From Isohypsibius dastychi (taxonomy: Eukaryota; Tardigrada; Eutardigrada; Parachela; Isohypsibiidae), in contig JAQIWT010000542.1 in NCBI GenBank assembly GCA_034696485.1, positions 1 through 18,449 on the forward strand: a stretch of DNA of 18,449 nucleotides. The letters are read 5' to 3'. The position numbers and the translations under genes were made by a program. Below are positions 1 to 10,800 of the stretch, one piece after another. The notes below the pieces were generated by a model that was not told the DNA's origin, ran no database searches, and saw nothing but the letters and a program-made list of their open reading frames with translations. Every line of letters begins with the position of its first letter. Within the stretch, counting starts at the first letter, position 1.

Positions 1-324
1 GATGCTGCGGGAACTTATACTTGTACGGCATCAAACGGAAAGGAGACTATCAAGTTTTCCAGGAATGTGGAAGCTGTTCAAGCACCTTATTTCGCTGAGG
101 AGAAACTCGGAGAAGCAGTGCAGACCTTGATTGGGGAAGCGTTCATGTTGGACTGTCCAGTTTTGGGTTCGCCGAGTCCGAATATTCAGTGGTTTCATAA
201 TGGGCTCTTGTTGCCGACGGAGACTAACGCAAGACTCGAAGAAGACAGCTCCGAGCACGCTCATAATGGATTATTCCAGTGCTTTGTCAGCAATGAGTTC
301 GGCTCGAGTTCTCGTACATTCATG
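1..324 (+). other. Ig-domain exon (end of one Ig, all of the last Ig)
   Basis: Frame 1 is open from the window edge. The first 12 codons hold the DxGxYxC end of an Ig domain. A second C2/I-type domain follows, with cysteines in LDCPV and FQCFV and the core tryptophan in IQWF. The exon ends after codon ATG at 324, before the donor GTAATT. The reading frame would hit TAG at 331-333 inside the intron, so splicing is required. The acceptor is TTCTTGCAG ending at 386. Confidence 0.85.
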
Positions 325-2731
325 GTAATTTAGAAAACTGCAAATATTTACCCAGCATCAGACTTCACTTATATTTCTTCTTGCAGGTGACTGCAGTGGA
401 GAAGACAACCACAACTAGCACGACTACAACTACCACCACAACGACTACGACTACAACTCCGACCACAACAACAAGAACGACAACAACAACCATGCCAACA
501 ACAAGTACTACGGTGACCAGCACGACCACAGAATCAACGACTCCAAGTACGACTTCAACGACGACCCAGTCGACAACGATTATGGAGGACTTGGTGTTTG
601 AGCCAGAAGATGACTATCCAGACAACGACACTGTTACCCTGACAGCCGGTACTGCATTTTTGGAAGAAACAAGTACATCAAAAGCGACATCACGGCAGAC
701 TTCGACGGTTTCTATTTGGGAACAGTTTGAGACGGAGTTTTCACCGGATGACCCAGAAGAGGAAACCACTACTGCTGGACCAGCTTCGACTACCACTGTG
801 ATGCAAACAAGTGCATCGCCATCTACAACGACGAGTGGAAGAGTCTCGGAATTTCCAGACTGGATGTCACCAGGAGCGACATCAGAGTATGACTTCTATA
901 TGACAGCGCCACCTGGAGAAGAGGACACCGCTTCGACACCGGCTTTTGAAGTGTTGAGCGAAGTGACCAAGAAGCCGAAGAAAGGCAAGAAGAACACGAA
1001 AGCTCCTGCCAAGGATGAGAATGATTATGATGAGGAGGAAGACTATGACGTAAGTGAAGAACTGATGGTTCCACCAAGTCAGCCGAAAGTCGAGCGTGTC
1101 TCTGACACGGCTGTGTTGTTGAAATGGGATGTTCCACCTAACGACGGGCTTGATATAACGTTCATGAGGGTTCAGTATCGAGAACATGATCAGCGAGAAC
1201 AATGGATGACATTGCCGGATGTTCTTCCGGCAGAAGCTCGATCGGTTGAAGTTCCGAACTTGATCAATGGGAAAATGTACCGGTTTCGAATTTCGGCTGT
1301 TTATACAAATGATGCCAACAAAATCAGCCAGGCTTCACGGAAGTTTAAAATGGGAAAACATCGAGAGAATCGAAAGATGAGTGTGCCGGATGTTACGAAG
1401 GAGCCTGTGACCTTTATTGACGAACCCCCAACTATTGTTAATGCGCAAGCGACTCCGACAGCGATTACCGTACAATGGGTATCCAAAGGTTTCGTCGAGG
1501 GATTTTATCTGTATTTCCGGGAGACTGGGTCTACTAAGAATTTCCATCGCCAGAGGATTCTGGATACTCTGGTGGATACATTCGTCATTACCGACCTGAA
1601 ATCCGCCACTGAATACCAAATCAAGATGCAAAGTTTTGTTGGATCAACGACTTCCGATTACAGCAACATCTTTGAATACAAGACATTATCTCCGTCCGTG
1701 GAAATGCCGGACGTTCTTCCCACAAACTTGACTGCATTTGGTGCCCCATCGGAAGTCCGATCGTCCAGTCCTTCTGGGGCGTCCGATGATTTCTTTATCG
1801 AAGGAGGGAATAATACGCAGAAGAGCAGCCATTTGTTGTATTTGGTTCTAGGGATCGCCATTGGAGGTAGTTTCCGTTCAAGTTTATTTTTAGGTTTTCC
1901 GAATTTTAACCGTTTTCGTTTGATTAGGCATGTTATTCTTGCTCGTCATTTTCATGGCAGTTTGCCGATTCCGCCGGAACCAGATCAAGAAAAGTATGTC
2001 CCCATCAATATCAATGACGAGAAATGTGCATTCAAATTGTAATTTTTTTAGAAAATCTGGAACAGCCAAGATTCCGCAATCGCCTGCGGAGTAGTGCGAG
2101 AGATATGGCTAAGGAGCGAATGACGACTATGCACACACCGGGATATCTTCATCCCGCCTTTGTCGCTAATGGCGCTCCATTTGCAAAAACGTTGAGTCAT
2201 GCGGAACTGGATGCGATGAGACCCCTTTCATCTCCCAACAACGTCGATAACGACAGCGAACCGGAAACTGAAAGCGTCGAGGTGAGCCTCAAGGTACATT
2301 ACGGGTTTTCTGGAATCATGTCCAGAAATTTTACGCCAACATCGTGGAAACAGATTTGTAGCTTCTTTCTCTGCTAAAACTGTTTTCGCTTTTTTCAGAG
2401 ATCGGCAACCCGTTCCCGCAAAGCTAGTCCAATGGATAACCAAAGTTTGTACGTTGATCCAAGTGCGTATATACTTGATACCCTAATCATCCTGAATATT
2501 ATGTTGACATCGTTTTCGTGTCTAGATGAGGACGTGTTTCTTCCCGAGCGAACAACCGGCACTTTCCGGAGACCCAGCTCCGCACATCCTTCAATGATCG
2601 CTGCATGGAATGAAGCCCATTCCGAGTACAGTAGTCATACAGCCCGAAGTGTGGACTATGCTGGAAGGAGGAAACAAAATAAACTACGATCTCAAGGCGC
2701 ACCTTATGCTCAACCAGATTATTTTGAGTAA
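1..2731 (+). CDS. ihog: Ihog/Boi (CDO/BOC-like) Hedgehog co-receptor, 3' part of gene
   Basis: Exons read as 1-324, 387-1866, 1928-1993, 2052-2281, 2399-2462 and 2526-2731 (stop TAA 2729-2731). Introns are 62, 61, 58, 117 and 63 bases, all GT..AG, with phases 0,1,1,0,1. Joined, they give 789 residues, open at the 5' end. Order: end of one Ig domain (DAAGTYTC), a full Ig domain (LDCPV, IQWF, FQCFV), Thr-rich and charged linker (residues about 115-336), FN3-1 (337-430), FN3-2 (454-542), membrane helix (about 591-612) and cytoplasmic tail. FN3-1 carries the pattern SDTAVLLKW..P.NDGL....VQYR plus RFRISAVYTN..NK, characteristic of insect Ihog/Boi. FN3-2 carries IKMQSF.....S.YSN, as in CDO/BOC. This family binds Hedgehog through FN3-1 and Patched through FN3-2 at the cell surface. 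The tail ends in DYFE, not a typical PDZ ligand. The long linker is unusual. The family call is from memory of motifs; exon structure is firm. Confidence 0.85.
405..578 (+). repeat. Thr-rich mucin-like tract (43 Thr in 58 codons)
   Basis: Fifty-eight codons, 43 of them Thr, the rest mainly Ser and Pro with single Arg, Met, Val, Glu and Gln. All four Thr codons (ACA, ACC, ACG, ACT) are mixed, so it is not a simple DNA microsatellite, and the amino-acid content seems to be what is kept. Such tracts in secreted domains are usually densely O-glycosylated and extended. The tract begins the linker between the last Ig domain and FN3-1, and further Ser/Thr-rich patches lie at about 780-840. Confidence 0.9.
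966..1064 (+). other. Charge-polarised linker segment (Lys block, then Asp/Glu block)
   Basis: Codons 966-1013 encode a Lys-rich block (TKKPKKGKKNTKAPAK), followed directly at 1014-1064 by an acidic block (DENDYDEEEDYDVSEE). FN3-1 starts two to three residues later, at 1071. The position just before FN3-1 is notable because Ihog FN3-1 is known to bind heparin along with Hedgehog. A role for the Lys block in heparan-sulfate contact is only inference. Confidence 0.6.
1071..1352 (+). other. First FN3 domain (Hedgehog-binding type)
   Basis: Begins PPSQPKVERV and ends RKFKM. Visible FN3 landmarks are the tryptophan in VLLKWDVP, the VQYRE strand and the final YRFRISAVYTND strand. The NDGL motif and the AVY.N..NK motif match what I recall of Drosophila Ihog and Boi FN3-1, where the domain binds Hedgehog and heparin. 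The whole domain lies in one exon. Confidence 0.8.
1422..1688 (+). other. Second FN3 domain (CDO/BOC/Ihog FN3-2 type)
   Basis: Begins EPPTIVNAQ, has the core tryptophan in ITVQWVSKG, and ends with EYQIKMQSF followed by DYSNIFEYKT. The KMQ.F....S.(Y/F)SN ending resembles the membrane-proximal FN3 of CDO/BOC. In the family this domain contacts Patched. After it come about 48 residues of Ser/Pro-rich stalk with two N-glycosylation sequons (NLT and NNT) before the membrane helix. Confidence 0.8.
1830..1960 (+). other. Single membrane helix split by a 61-base intron
   Basis: The helix begins HLLYLVLGIAIG at the end of the 387-1866 exon. It continues MLFLLVIFMAV at the start of the 66-base exon 1928-1993, followed by the basic stop-transfer CRFRRNQIKKK. 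The intron 1867-1927 (GTAGTT..GATTAG) is phase 1. Reading straight through it gives an open but non-hydrophobic frame ending at 2042. The clean helix obtained by splicing is good support for the junction. Confidence 0.85.
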
Positions 2732-3646
2732 CGTACCGCCTGACTTGGATTTCACTTTTTGTAAATGATAATTTTCTGTTTTGAGCAATTTTTGACGTCG
2801 GCATTTTTGTTGTACTCTTTGTTACGTTTGAATCTTTGAGTTTGCGATGCTACGCATGTAGGAATAATTTTTGTTTTATGGTTAATATTTTTGTGCAATT
2901 CAATAACCGGATAAACTTTTTTCAGTTTTTACGGAGCATAAAAAACCAGATCTGAACTCTTTGCTCTTCAGCGCTGTCGTGTTGTGTATCAACAACGTTT
3001 GGTACCAGGTATGATGGATGCAGAATCTCAGTCGGGAATAACAGGACTGCTAATTTCCCAAGTTTCGGCTACTTCTCACGCGAAAGGTTCACACGAATAG
3101 TCTGCTCCAGAAATTCGGCATAATCCTAAACGCAAGCGAGCACACAGAGTCGCACAGACGAATACAAGAAAAAAGCTCAAGATGCCACCTGGTGAGCGGG
3201 GTGTCTTAACGAGGAAACCGGAAGAGGCCGCTTTCGTTCCAGCTCACCGTGGTACTTCCCGGAAATCCGATCTGAACGAAACATGATTCAAAAGAAAACA
3301 TTGGAAAGCAAGGCGTAGTTGAGCCCATTTCTCGTTGATTTCGTGGGTCATAAGCTGATTGTGCGAAATCGTGCCCATGTTTCACAAGAGAAAGCGGCAA
3401 AGGTCAACATCAAATTTAAAATACTGCCCCCAGAAATAATTAGGCGTAAAATCCTTGAGGAGAACTGGGTCATCCCTTGAAGTAGCAAAGATGATTAACG
3501 ACGCAGTCAGTTTTGGATGGTTATTAACTGGTGTTTGTAAATTCACACGATACTTGACGATAAAAGTTGTTACAATTTTTCTGAATAGCTCTCCTTACGC
3601 GCTCACTCAGGATATGAATAAGCAAAGAGCATTACAACTGAATAAA
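2732..3646 (+). other. Probable 3' UTR of the Ihog-like gene, with AATAAA
   Basis: No supportable coding region follows the TAA at 2731. The stretch is T-rich at first. The first canonical AATAAA after the stop is at 3641-3646, about 910 bases downstream. Weaker variants (AATAAC near 2902, AATACA near 3161) could serve earlier. A transcript end cannot be fixed from sequence alone. Confidence 0.35.
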
Positions 3647-4741
3647 CCGAATCACAATATAATATTGTCCGTCTTAACAGACAGTTCTTTTCAAAACTCG
3701 GTCAATTCGGGTTTCTGGCGGCACGTTTCTTCACACAAAAGGTAATTTATTTGGGATTTCTAATCTAGACCCATTTCCCGACATTTCACACAGCAGAGCT
3801 TGGTCTGCCTGGCCTGGATACTTCCAAAAGACGCATTGATTCAAAGAACGAGGCCAAATTCCAGCTCTTTCATAGTGATTTAATTTTGAATTTTCATATC
3901 GTAAAATTAATCATCCATCTTTTGACTTGAAAATTAGTGGGACCAAAGAAGAGCTGCAGTTGCTCATCAGGAATTTGCAATCACGCACATGGTGACTGCA
4001 CTCTTTTCAATTTCGCCGAATACAATGGAACGATGATAAGTCCAGGAAATGATGACCTGGGGTGAGCACGACTAGAAATCCGTTGAACTGTTGTTTGTTG
4101 TCTGTTTGGGATAAACAATTGGCTGTCACAGGATCAGCCCAATCAAACCACGTGATATTTTCAGCCGAACGCCGAACTCCCGTCAAACCCAGGAAACTAA
4201 ACGTCGGACACTGCCGAAACCAAAACTTGCCCACTATTTCGAGATGTTGTTTTAAATGCATGCGTTCATTTGTGAAAAGATAGTATATTTCGGCCAAGAA
4301 ATGTTATGGTCTTTGTTGTAGGTACTTTAGTAGGCGCTGCACAGGTCGACTCAGGCGTTGCTCCTACTGGCGGGGCCTCTGTCGTGATTGGCTGCTCGAA
4401 TTTTGCCTTTGATCATCCTCTCCTCTTCTTTCCTGAAGAACTGGCTGGTCAAACTCTCACTTGGAAAATCTCAAGTTTACGCGAGCCAGTTATGATATGA
4501 TCAGTTTCTACCCATTCGTGATAATTCCAAGACGTTTGAGCTTGCATCAGTCGGAAGACATCTCTGTCCAGCATCTGGAAAGCGGTCAGTCAGCTACAGC
4601 ATCACACCGAAGCGGAGAAAGCCAAGCAAGAAATCTACTAAAGTAGTTTGGGTCTCGCGGCGACAGATAAATTAATCACATCGTGAACTTGCTATCAAGG
4701 AAACGTCGGTGATTTTGATAATTCCATCAAGCTGCGTCACA
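3647..4741 (+). promoter_or_regulatory. Intergenic region and probable promoter/5' UTR of the second receptor gene
   Basis: This stretch holds no convincing gene. Possible regulatory words are a palindromic E-box CACGTG at 4149-4154 and an inverted CCAAT box (GATTGG) at 4386-4391, about 350 bases upstream of the start codon. No clear TATA box is seen. The last roughly 150 bases before 4742 are presumably 5' UTR. These words are common by chance, so the regulatory call is tentative. Confidence 0.3.
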
Positions 4742-4826
4742 ATGGACATCATCAAGCATCTGGGAATGCGTCGATTCCCGCAGCACCTTTGCGTTTTCCT
4801 GTGTGGATTTATCCTCTTTTCTCAAG
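4742..4826 (+). CDS. Signal-peptide exon of the second receptor gene
   Basis: The exon encodes 28 residues plus one base: MDIIKHLGMRRFPQHL followed by CVFLCGFILFSQ. It then meets the donor GTAAGC at 4827. Joined to 17673 it reads SQ-G-INGQLPQL, so cleavage could fall near FSQG. Start context (A at -3, G at +4) is strong. A short signal-peptide exon followed by a phase 1 intron and an Ig exon is the classic layout of Ig receptor genes. Confidence 0.8.
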
Positions 4827-7800
4827 GTAAGCGATGGCGCATTTTAGCCTAATATCAATGAAAGAAACTGCTTTTTACATCTTTTCGACGTAATCACTCG
4901 GATGCGTGTGTATTCTGCGATGCTAGCCAGGCTCAAAAGAGCCGCACATCGACTTGAATTCCCATTGTCCCCATCCGCGTAGTTCAATATTAAATGTGTG
5001 CGCTAAACATGTGATCAAAAACTTGACTGCTGCCGTCGGTTTTTTCTTGAGGTGTTTGAACTGTGCAAATACAATCTTGACAATTAAATCGATAGGCCCT
5101 CTTTACAAAATTTACCCGTTTTTCAAAAGTGAAGGATCTAATCGACGTTTTACGTGAATATTTCATCGGGAATTTAGTGGCAGGCTAATTCTCAATATAG
5201 TGCTTGTCAATCATTCATTTTCGTTCCAGTTTTTTGCGGCGGGCAATACCTTGTATTTGCTAAGCGGGAATTATCCTCAAGATTTGTTTGCTAGGACTCG
5301 GGCAACGAGCGAGGCCCTTTTTCACGGTTTCCTTGTTGACCGAGTTTCGGTTGGTTTTTGGGATAATTATCGGTGGATTATTTGTAAACAGAATGATAAT
5401 CGGAGCCAGTTTGCATGCATATTTACTTATTATGAAAAAAATAGAAATCATTTCCGATTTTAGTTTTTGCTTGAAATTTTTTGGGCATCGAGTAAATATA
5501 CTTAGGTTGCGATTTGAGAATGCGATTTTTTTTCTGTGACGTTTATCTATAATGCCGTTTCAAACTTCTTCAGCAGAGATAAAATCAGAAAGGAATCCAC
5601 ACTGGTCTGGTCCAATTAACGCCCCAGTGACTGATGAGTTTATATCCCTCTGATCTTGTAGATATCGCCCTTTTTTATCGGGAGTCTGGCAGATGGAGAA
5701 TACCAATGTCGAGAAATTAGCAGGGAGGGTATGATAAATTCCGGTGCGCGCGAGGTTCGGATGATACGAGGATGTTTGATCTAGAGACATGTATCGAGAT
5801 GAAAAGTGTTATCGTTTTGAAGGAATTTATTGATTTAACTACGCAGATTACACATTTGCATGGTATAATTTGTAGACTTGGAATTTTGCGGCTGGCGACG
5901 AAGTTTATTTAATTCAAGCAAATGAATTGGACCCGGGGTCAGTTTGCAGGCCGCTGCGGTAATTTGAGTAGTTTTTAGATCGAATTCCTTTTGCACGTAT
6001 TTTGTCTTGGATGCTGCTTAAGATGGAGTGATCCGGCCATGATCGCGACGCGCTCAGGAATCATTTTCAAAAGACTTGACCAACTTTTAATCCGGATCGC
6101 CTTTCACAGGAAAGGCGTCGAACCTGACGCAGTTTGAGCCGTCCAATTTTTAAGTGCACTTTAGTGAGATGGAGTTGGTCAGGGTATAGTTGAGGAATAA
6201 ACATATTTGTGTTGTGTCCATCTTGCCATCAAGTTTGAAGCTTCAAGCTCAGGATAGCCTCTTTCATTCATAAAATCACGCTTGACCACTGGAATGTTCC
6301 GGGGTTCTGGCTCGTGTTGAATCACGTCCGTCATCTGAAATCTGTCAGAAAATTGAGTGTGGATACGTATCGAATTATTTGACTCAAAATCGAGAAACTG
6401 ATTGACCGCCACGAATTTACTGGCTAATTTATCGTTTTTGGTCAATGAATTGCTTTTGCTATTTCGGAACAATAGCTGAAAGATTTTTACGACGGTTAAT
6501 TTTCGATCAGCCAGTATGGCCATTTACATGCGAATAATAAGATATCTGTTTCCGTTTTATTGATTCAATATCTATTCTTCACTGTTGCTTGTCGCGAACA
6601 AAAGCCGGTAACGAGCGAGGATTTATGACGGAGAGAGACAAATTTGTATTCCAGGTGTAACACGAGGAGGGAATCCAAAGGTAGCTCTTTACAGTTGCTA
6701 CCAAAATCTAATTCATGTTTCGCAGCATGAGCAGCCTACGCTTTATAACGAGCATATCTCAATAAGCTATTTCTCAATGGGGGCGAGGACCATTTGCCGG
6801 AACAATAGATCAAACGCCACTTATCCTCGTTTGTCCCGTCATTACTCCAGACCTGCTTCTTTCTCCCCTCTTTCGAGGTTAATCCAGCATGTTGGCATGT
6901 CAATGTTATTTAATGGTTGATTTTCAATATTTACCAACGTATGGGCGATCCGAGCTACTTTACAGTTGTTCTCTCCTCCGGAAAATTGGTCCAGCTATCA
7001 AGGGGATCCTTCAAGGCAGTACGATGTGCACTTCACCCCATCTGGTTTTGCTCGTAGTGGAAAATGAAAATGGGGAAAGATGAGACTGGCGCTGGCAGAT
7101 AGTTAGGAAGGTTTTATGATTTATTAAAAAATGGTTCCGGGCCATTTGATGAAGAGCCGTCTGTTAACATTATCCGTTTCCTTATCGCTGTTGAACATCA
7201 ACTCCTGGGAGCTGTTGTGAAAGCCATGCCGGTTTTTAATAGAGGCTGACTAACCCAATTTTTCCGTCAGGCTGAAGACTTACGAAATCACAAAAAAAAT
7301 CCTTTAAACCCGCGGGTGCGATGAGCGGCAAGAAGCCGGCAAGCTATACATTTCCGATGAGAGTTCCTCTAGTAAAAAGACTGATTCAATCGTCTGTCAA
7401 AACTAAAAGTTTAGTTTTCCAAACCTTTTAGCCCCTTGAAATTCTCATTAAAAGTGCACTTCCGGCAGTCAGCGTGAGCGCGTAAATAGGCTGTTTTATT
7501 TAAATACGGTGTGTCGAGTTCAGCTGAGCCTCTTTGGCAAAGACGCCGCGAAGTCACATACATTATTCTGAATTGCTATTTCGATAGAAATATCATGTGG
7601 TTCTGCAGGGGAAAATGTTGATTAATGCCGAGCAAACATAGACGCACCTCCTGGCGGTGTGCCCCCAGCCGGCCCAAGACGGACAACTGAAGAAAATATG
7701 AAAAGTGGCGATGGTCAAAAGATATGTTAGCTTTGAAAATTATGATTAACTGGAGCCGGTCTCAATTCAAACTTCTGTTGTGCTTTTGTAAACTCTGTTG

Positions 7801-10800
7801 ATCATTAGGTTTGGCCGTTGGCTCTGCAGTTGAAAAAGTTTTATTGAAGGAAAGCAATTATCTATTTTCGTTGAAATCAAAGTGAAGAAATGATGTTTTT
7901 TCTCACGGTAATTTGTGCTCTAATAAGGTCTGCTAATCGCGTCTGTGCTTTTTGATCCATTTTGTAGAGACATAAGTAGGTTCAGATGGCTGGCAAATGA
8001 CTAATGATTCGGGTGTGAGGCGATGACGGATCCATCTGGTTCTGAAAATTTGTGAAGCAAATTTTTGGACGCCGCATTCAACTGTGTCATAAACAATATT
8101 TAACAAATAATTTGTTGACCCAGTCAAGCTTAACCGTGTAAAGAACAACGGGTTTCTAATCGCTACTTTAAAGTATGCGCAACGACGAAACACATGTTGG
8201 ATGGGCTACCGACTTGACCTCCGATCTGGCGAAATCATAATTTTTGTTACTCTCTGACTGAAAAAATGCAGTTGTGGCCTTTGATTGGCATCTGGCGTGA
8301 TGATCTCCTCTCGAGAAAAAATACTGTACAAGGCTGCTAAAAAACTGATCGCACTTGACAAGCGTTACAAGCCACTCAAAAAATGAGTGAAATGTCGGGG
8401 CTTTACGATGGCGAATGCTGTAATAGCTGGAAGATGAAAGAGTGAAAACGCGCACGAAAGAAGAGAACTGACGAGCATTGCAACATGGCAATTAAATTCC
8501 GTCCGATTATTCGATCAAGCTTTTCAAAGTCGACAGGCTATAATTTTTTGCGAAATGAAAAGAGGAGATGGGGGGTTTGGCGACGCGAAAAATAGACACG
8601 TATTTTATTAACAGAGATGGATTTTTGGGCGTTTTCCTAGAGCGTTTGAGACAAGTATCAAAATGCCAGTTTAGCGAGATCTGTTCTAGTGGCGAACTAT
8701 TAATCTCTGCCACACTCAAAGGATCAATCATGGGCCGGATAATTCGATTTTACCTGACTTCCTGGCTTATTCGGTTTAGGGGGTGGAATAAATTGTGGAT
8801 TGTTTTTCTCTTGTATAATTCAGGTAAGTGTGATCGGGCTGGTCAAGTCGATTAATCTTTCTCGCAGGTTATGTTGTTTTTTCTCTTGTTTTCTTTTCGT
8901 TTTGAGGTCTGTGTAACCTGATAGCGGATTGGAGGAGTGAGTGATTATTACTGATGGCGAAAGCTTATAGTTCGTTGGTCAAGCTTAGCTGGTAAAATAA
9001 AGAAAATATTGTGTCGATCGCCACAAGCTGAATTATGCCAGCTGAAACAGTCTTGTACATTTATTGACTTTTTTCATGGCAATTAATTACTTTGACGTGT
9101 TTCTAATGGCGAACATCCTGGACGTATTCTCGATGGCATTTGAAATATTGTTGTAGTTAACGTATATGTATTCCGGCCTGACCGTGAGATTGACCGGCAA
9201 ATCGAATTTAATAATGATACTGATAACATACCTTGGGCCATGTCGCGGACCCCCTGGTTATATCCTTATCGCAATCATTTGTCTTTGAAACTTGATCAGT
9301 CAATTGGAAGAATGTTTTCTGACTTGTGTGACTTGAGCTTTCTTAAAAATTTATCCCCAGCTGTGTGGATATTTTTACAGACGATTTAATTCTGTTAATT
9401 GGGCTGGCAAGTCGGGTGTAAGAAATTCCAATCCGTTGAATAATCCAGAAATAAAGGAACAGAGAATCCGTGAAATTTAAGGGTGCACTTCAGATGTTTT
9501 TTTGCATTCTCGGCTTATTGATCATTAAAAAAAAGCTCAAACACTTTGCTCAGCTGCTTTTTGGTTGTATTTTCCGAACCAGGGTTGTTCCATTCAATCT
9601 GGTAACTGCGATATAATTTTCTCCTATTTTAGTTAATGATCTTAATTGCCTATTCATTGTTGGTCTGTCGCAACTACGCGAATGAGTTCTGTGATGGATC
9701 TGGCTGGCTGATTTTTGTGCATACCTCCAGGAGGCCTTCTGCTCCCGAGAACGCGTCTTGCCTCCGGTATCGACGTGAAAACTCTTGTTTAACCCAGTAG
9801 GATACTGAAAATTTGAAGATGAATGCTTTTCACTTGAATAATGATATTTCAAGACAGAGAAGCAAAAGTGAGAGAATGAGCTATGCGGAATGATTCAAGT
9901 GCGCTGTCTACTTGAAGATCCTCTTCTGCCGGGAAATCGAGAGCATCTGTCAGGTTTTATGACCGACTTTCATAAAGTGAAGTGGGCTGGAAGAAGCAAC
10001 CTTTCCTCTATTTTATTACAACAATAAGAACGATGTTTATAGAACATCTGGTAAAAAACGGTAAAGTTATGGCTGTGCGAATTGCTTTGAAGAAGTGAAG
10101 TAAATTGACGGGGCCGGCGGTTTACGAGCCACTTAGTTCTTCTTTTATAACCTCTCCTATACTCGTCTTTGGATTATTTATCGTATTTTTCTCCATAAAT
10201 TTCACGCAGACCTGCTGGGCTTTTTTCTACCGTTAAACCAGTTGGAAAAACAAAAAATGTTTTGAGGATCCCGTATTTCTTGGAGCGTGACTCGTGCATT
10301 GTTGAATTTCGACAGAAGAATAGATTTGTTCGTCGATAAATATATTTCTAGCTGAGAGCGTTGCAACAACATTGGTTGTCATATGGGTGCGTTCTACACC
10401 GGCGATTAGTACGTGTACTTGTCGCGATGGTGGGTCTTTATTGCATAAATAATGAATCGGATCTCGGAACAATTGCCCTTGTCGAATAAATTGGCCTCGA
10501 GAATTTTAATGACAGTTTTGATGGAAGGATCGTCAGTTTTCTTTGAGAAGCAATCGGTTTCGGAATGATGCATCAATTAATTTCCTATATACTCGCCGCT
10601 TTCACACTGTCATTTTGGCGAACTAGATCTTGGATGCAATCAATGTAATATGCCTTGTACCGCATAAATTAAAGAATATTTTGAAGCGCAGACTAAATAT
10701 TTTGACCTTCGTAGATGGCATAATATATTTTGGAAAACTCGGAAAATAAGCGATAACTGACAGCGGTCATCAGATCAGAGCTGCCTTCGAAATTGTGTAA

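Noticed and set aside
1050-1055. Donor-like GAC|GTAAGT inside the large coding exon
   Set aside because: It encodes DVSEE in a continuous frame leading directly into FN3-1. Splicing from it to 1928 would be out of frame and remove both FN3 domains.
1867-2042. Open frame continuing from the FN3 exon straight to a stop at 2042
   Set aside because: Splicing 1867-1927 and 1994-2051 gives a clean membrane helix, a basic stop-transfer and a long tail. The unspliced frame loses the helix, so it is intron sequence.
3120-3289. Basic short frame (NPKRKRAHR...) with ATGCCACCTG|GTGAGC
   Set aside because: Only about 57 codons between stops, with no acceptor partner or family resemblance; most likely 3' UTR or intergenic sequence.
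4306-4500. 64-codon frame with a hydrophobic start (MVFVVGTLVGAA) upstream of the second receptor
   Set aside because: No Ig or other family pattern, no good donor in phase 1, and a better signal-peptide exon lies at 4742. It is likely promoter or 5' UTR sequence.
7892-7954. Signal-like start MMFFLTVICALIRSAN in the intron
   Set aside because: The available donors (GTAATT, GTCTGC) leave phase 0 or 2 and are weak, so it cannot join the Ig1 exon in frame.
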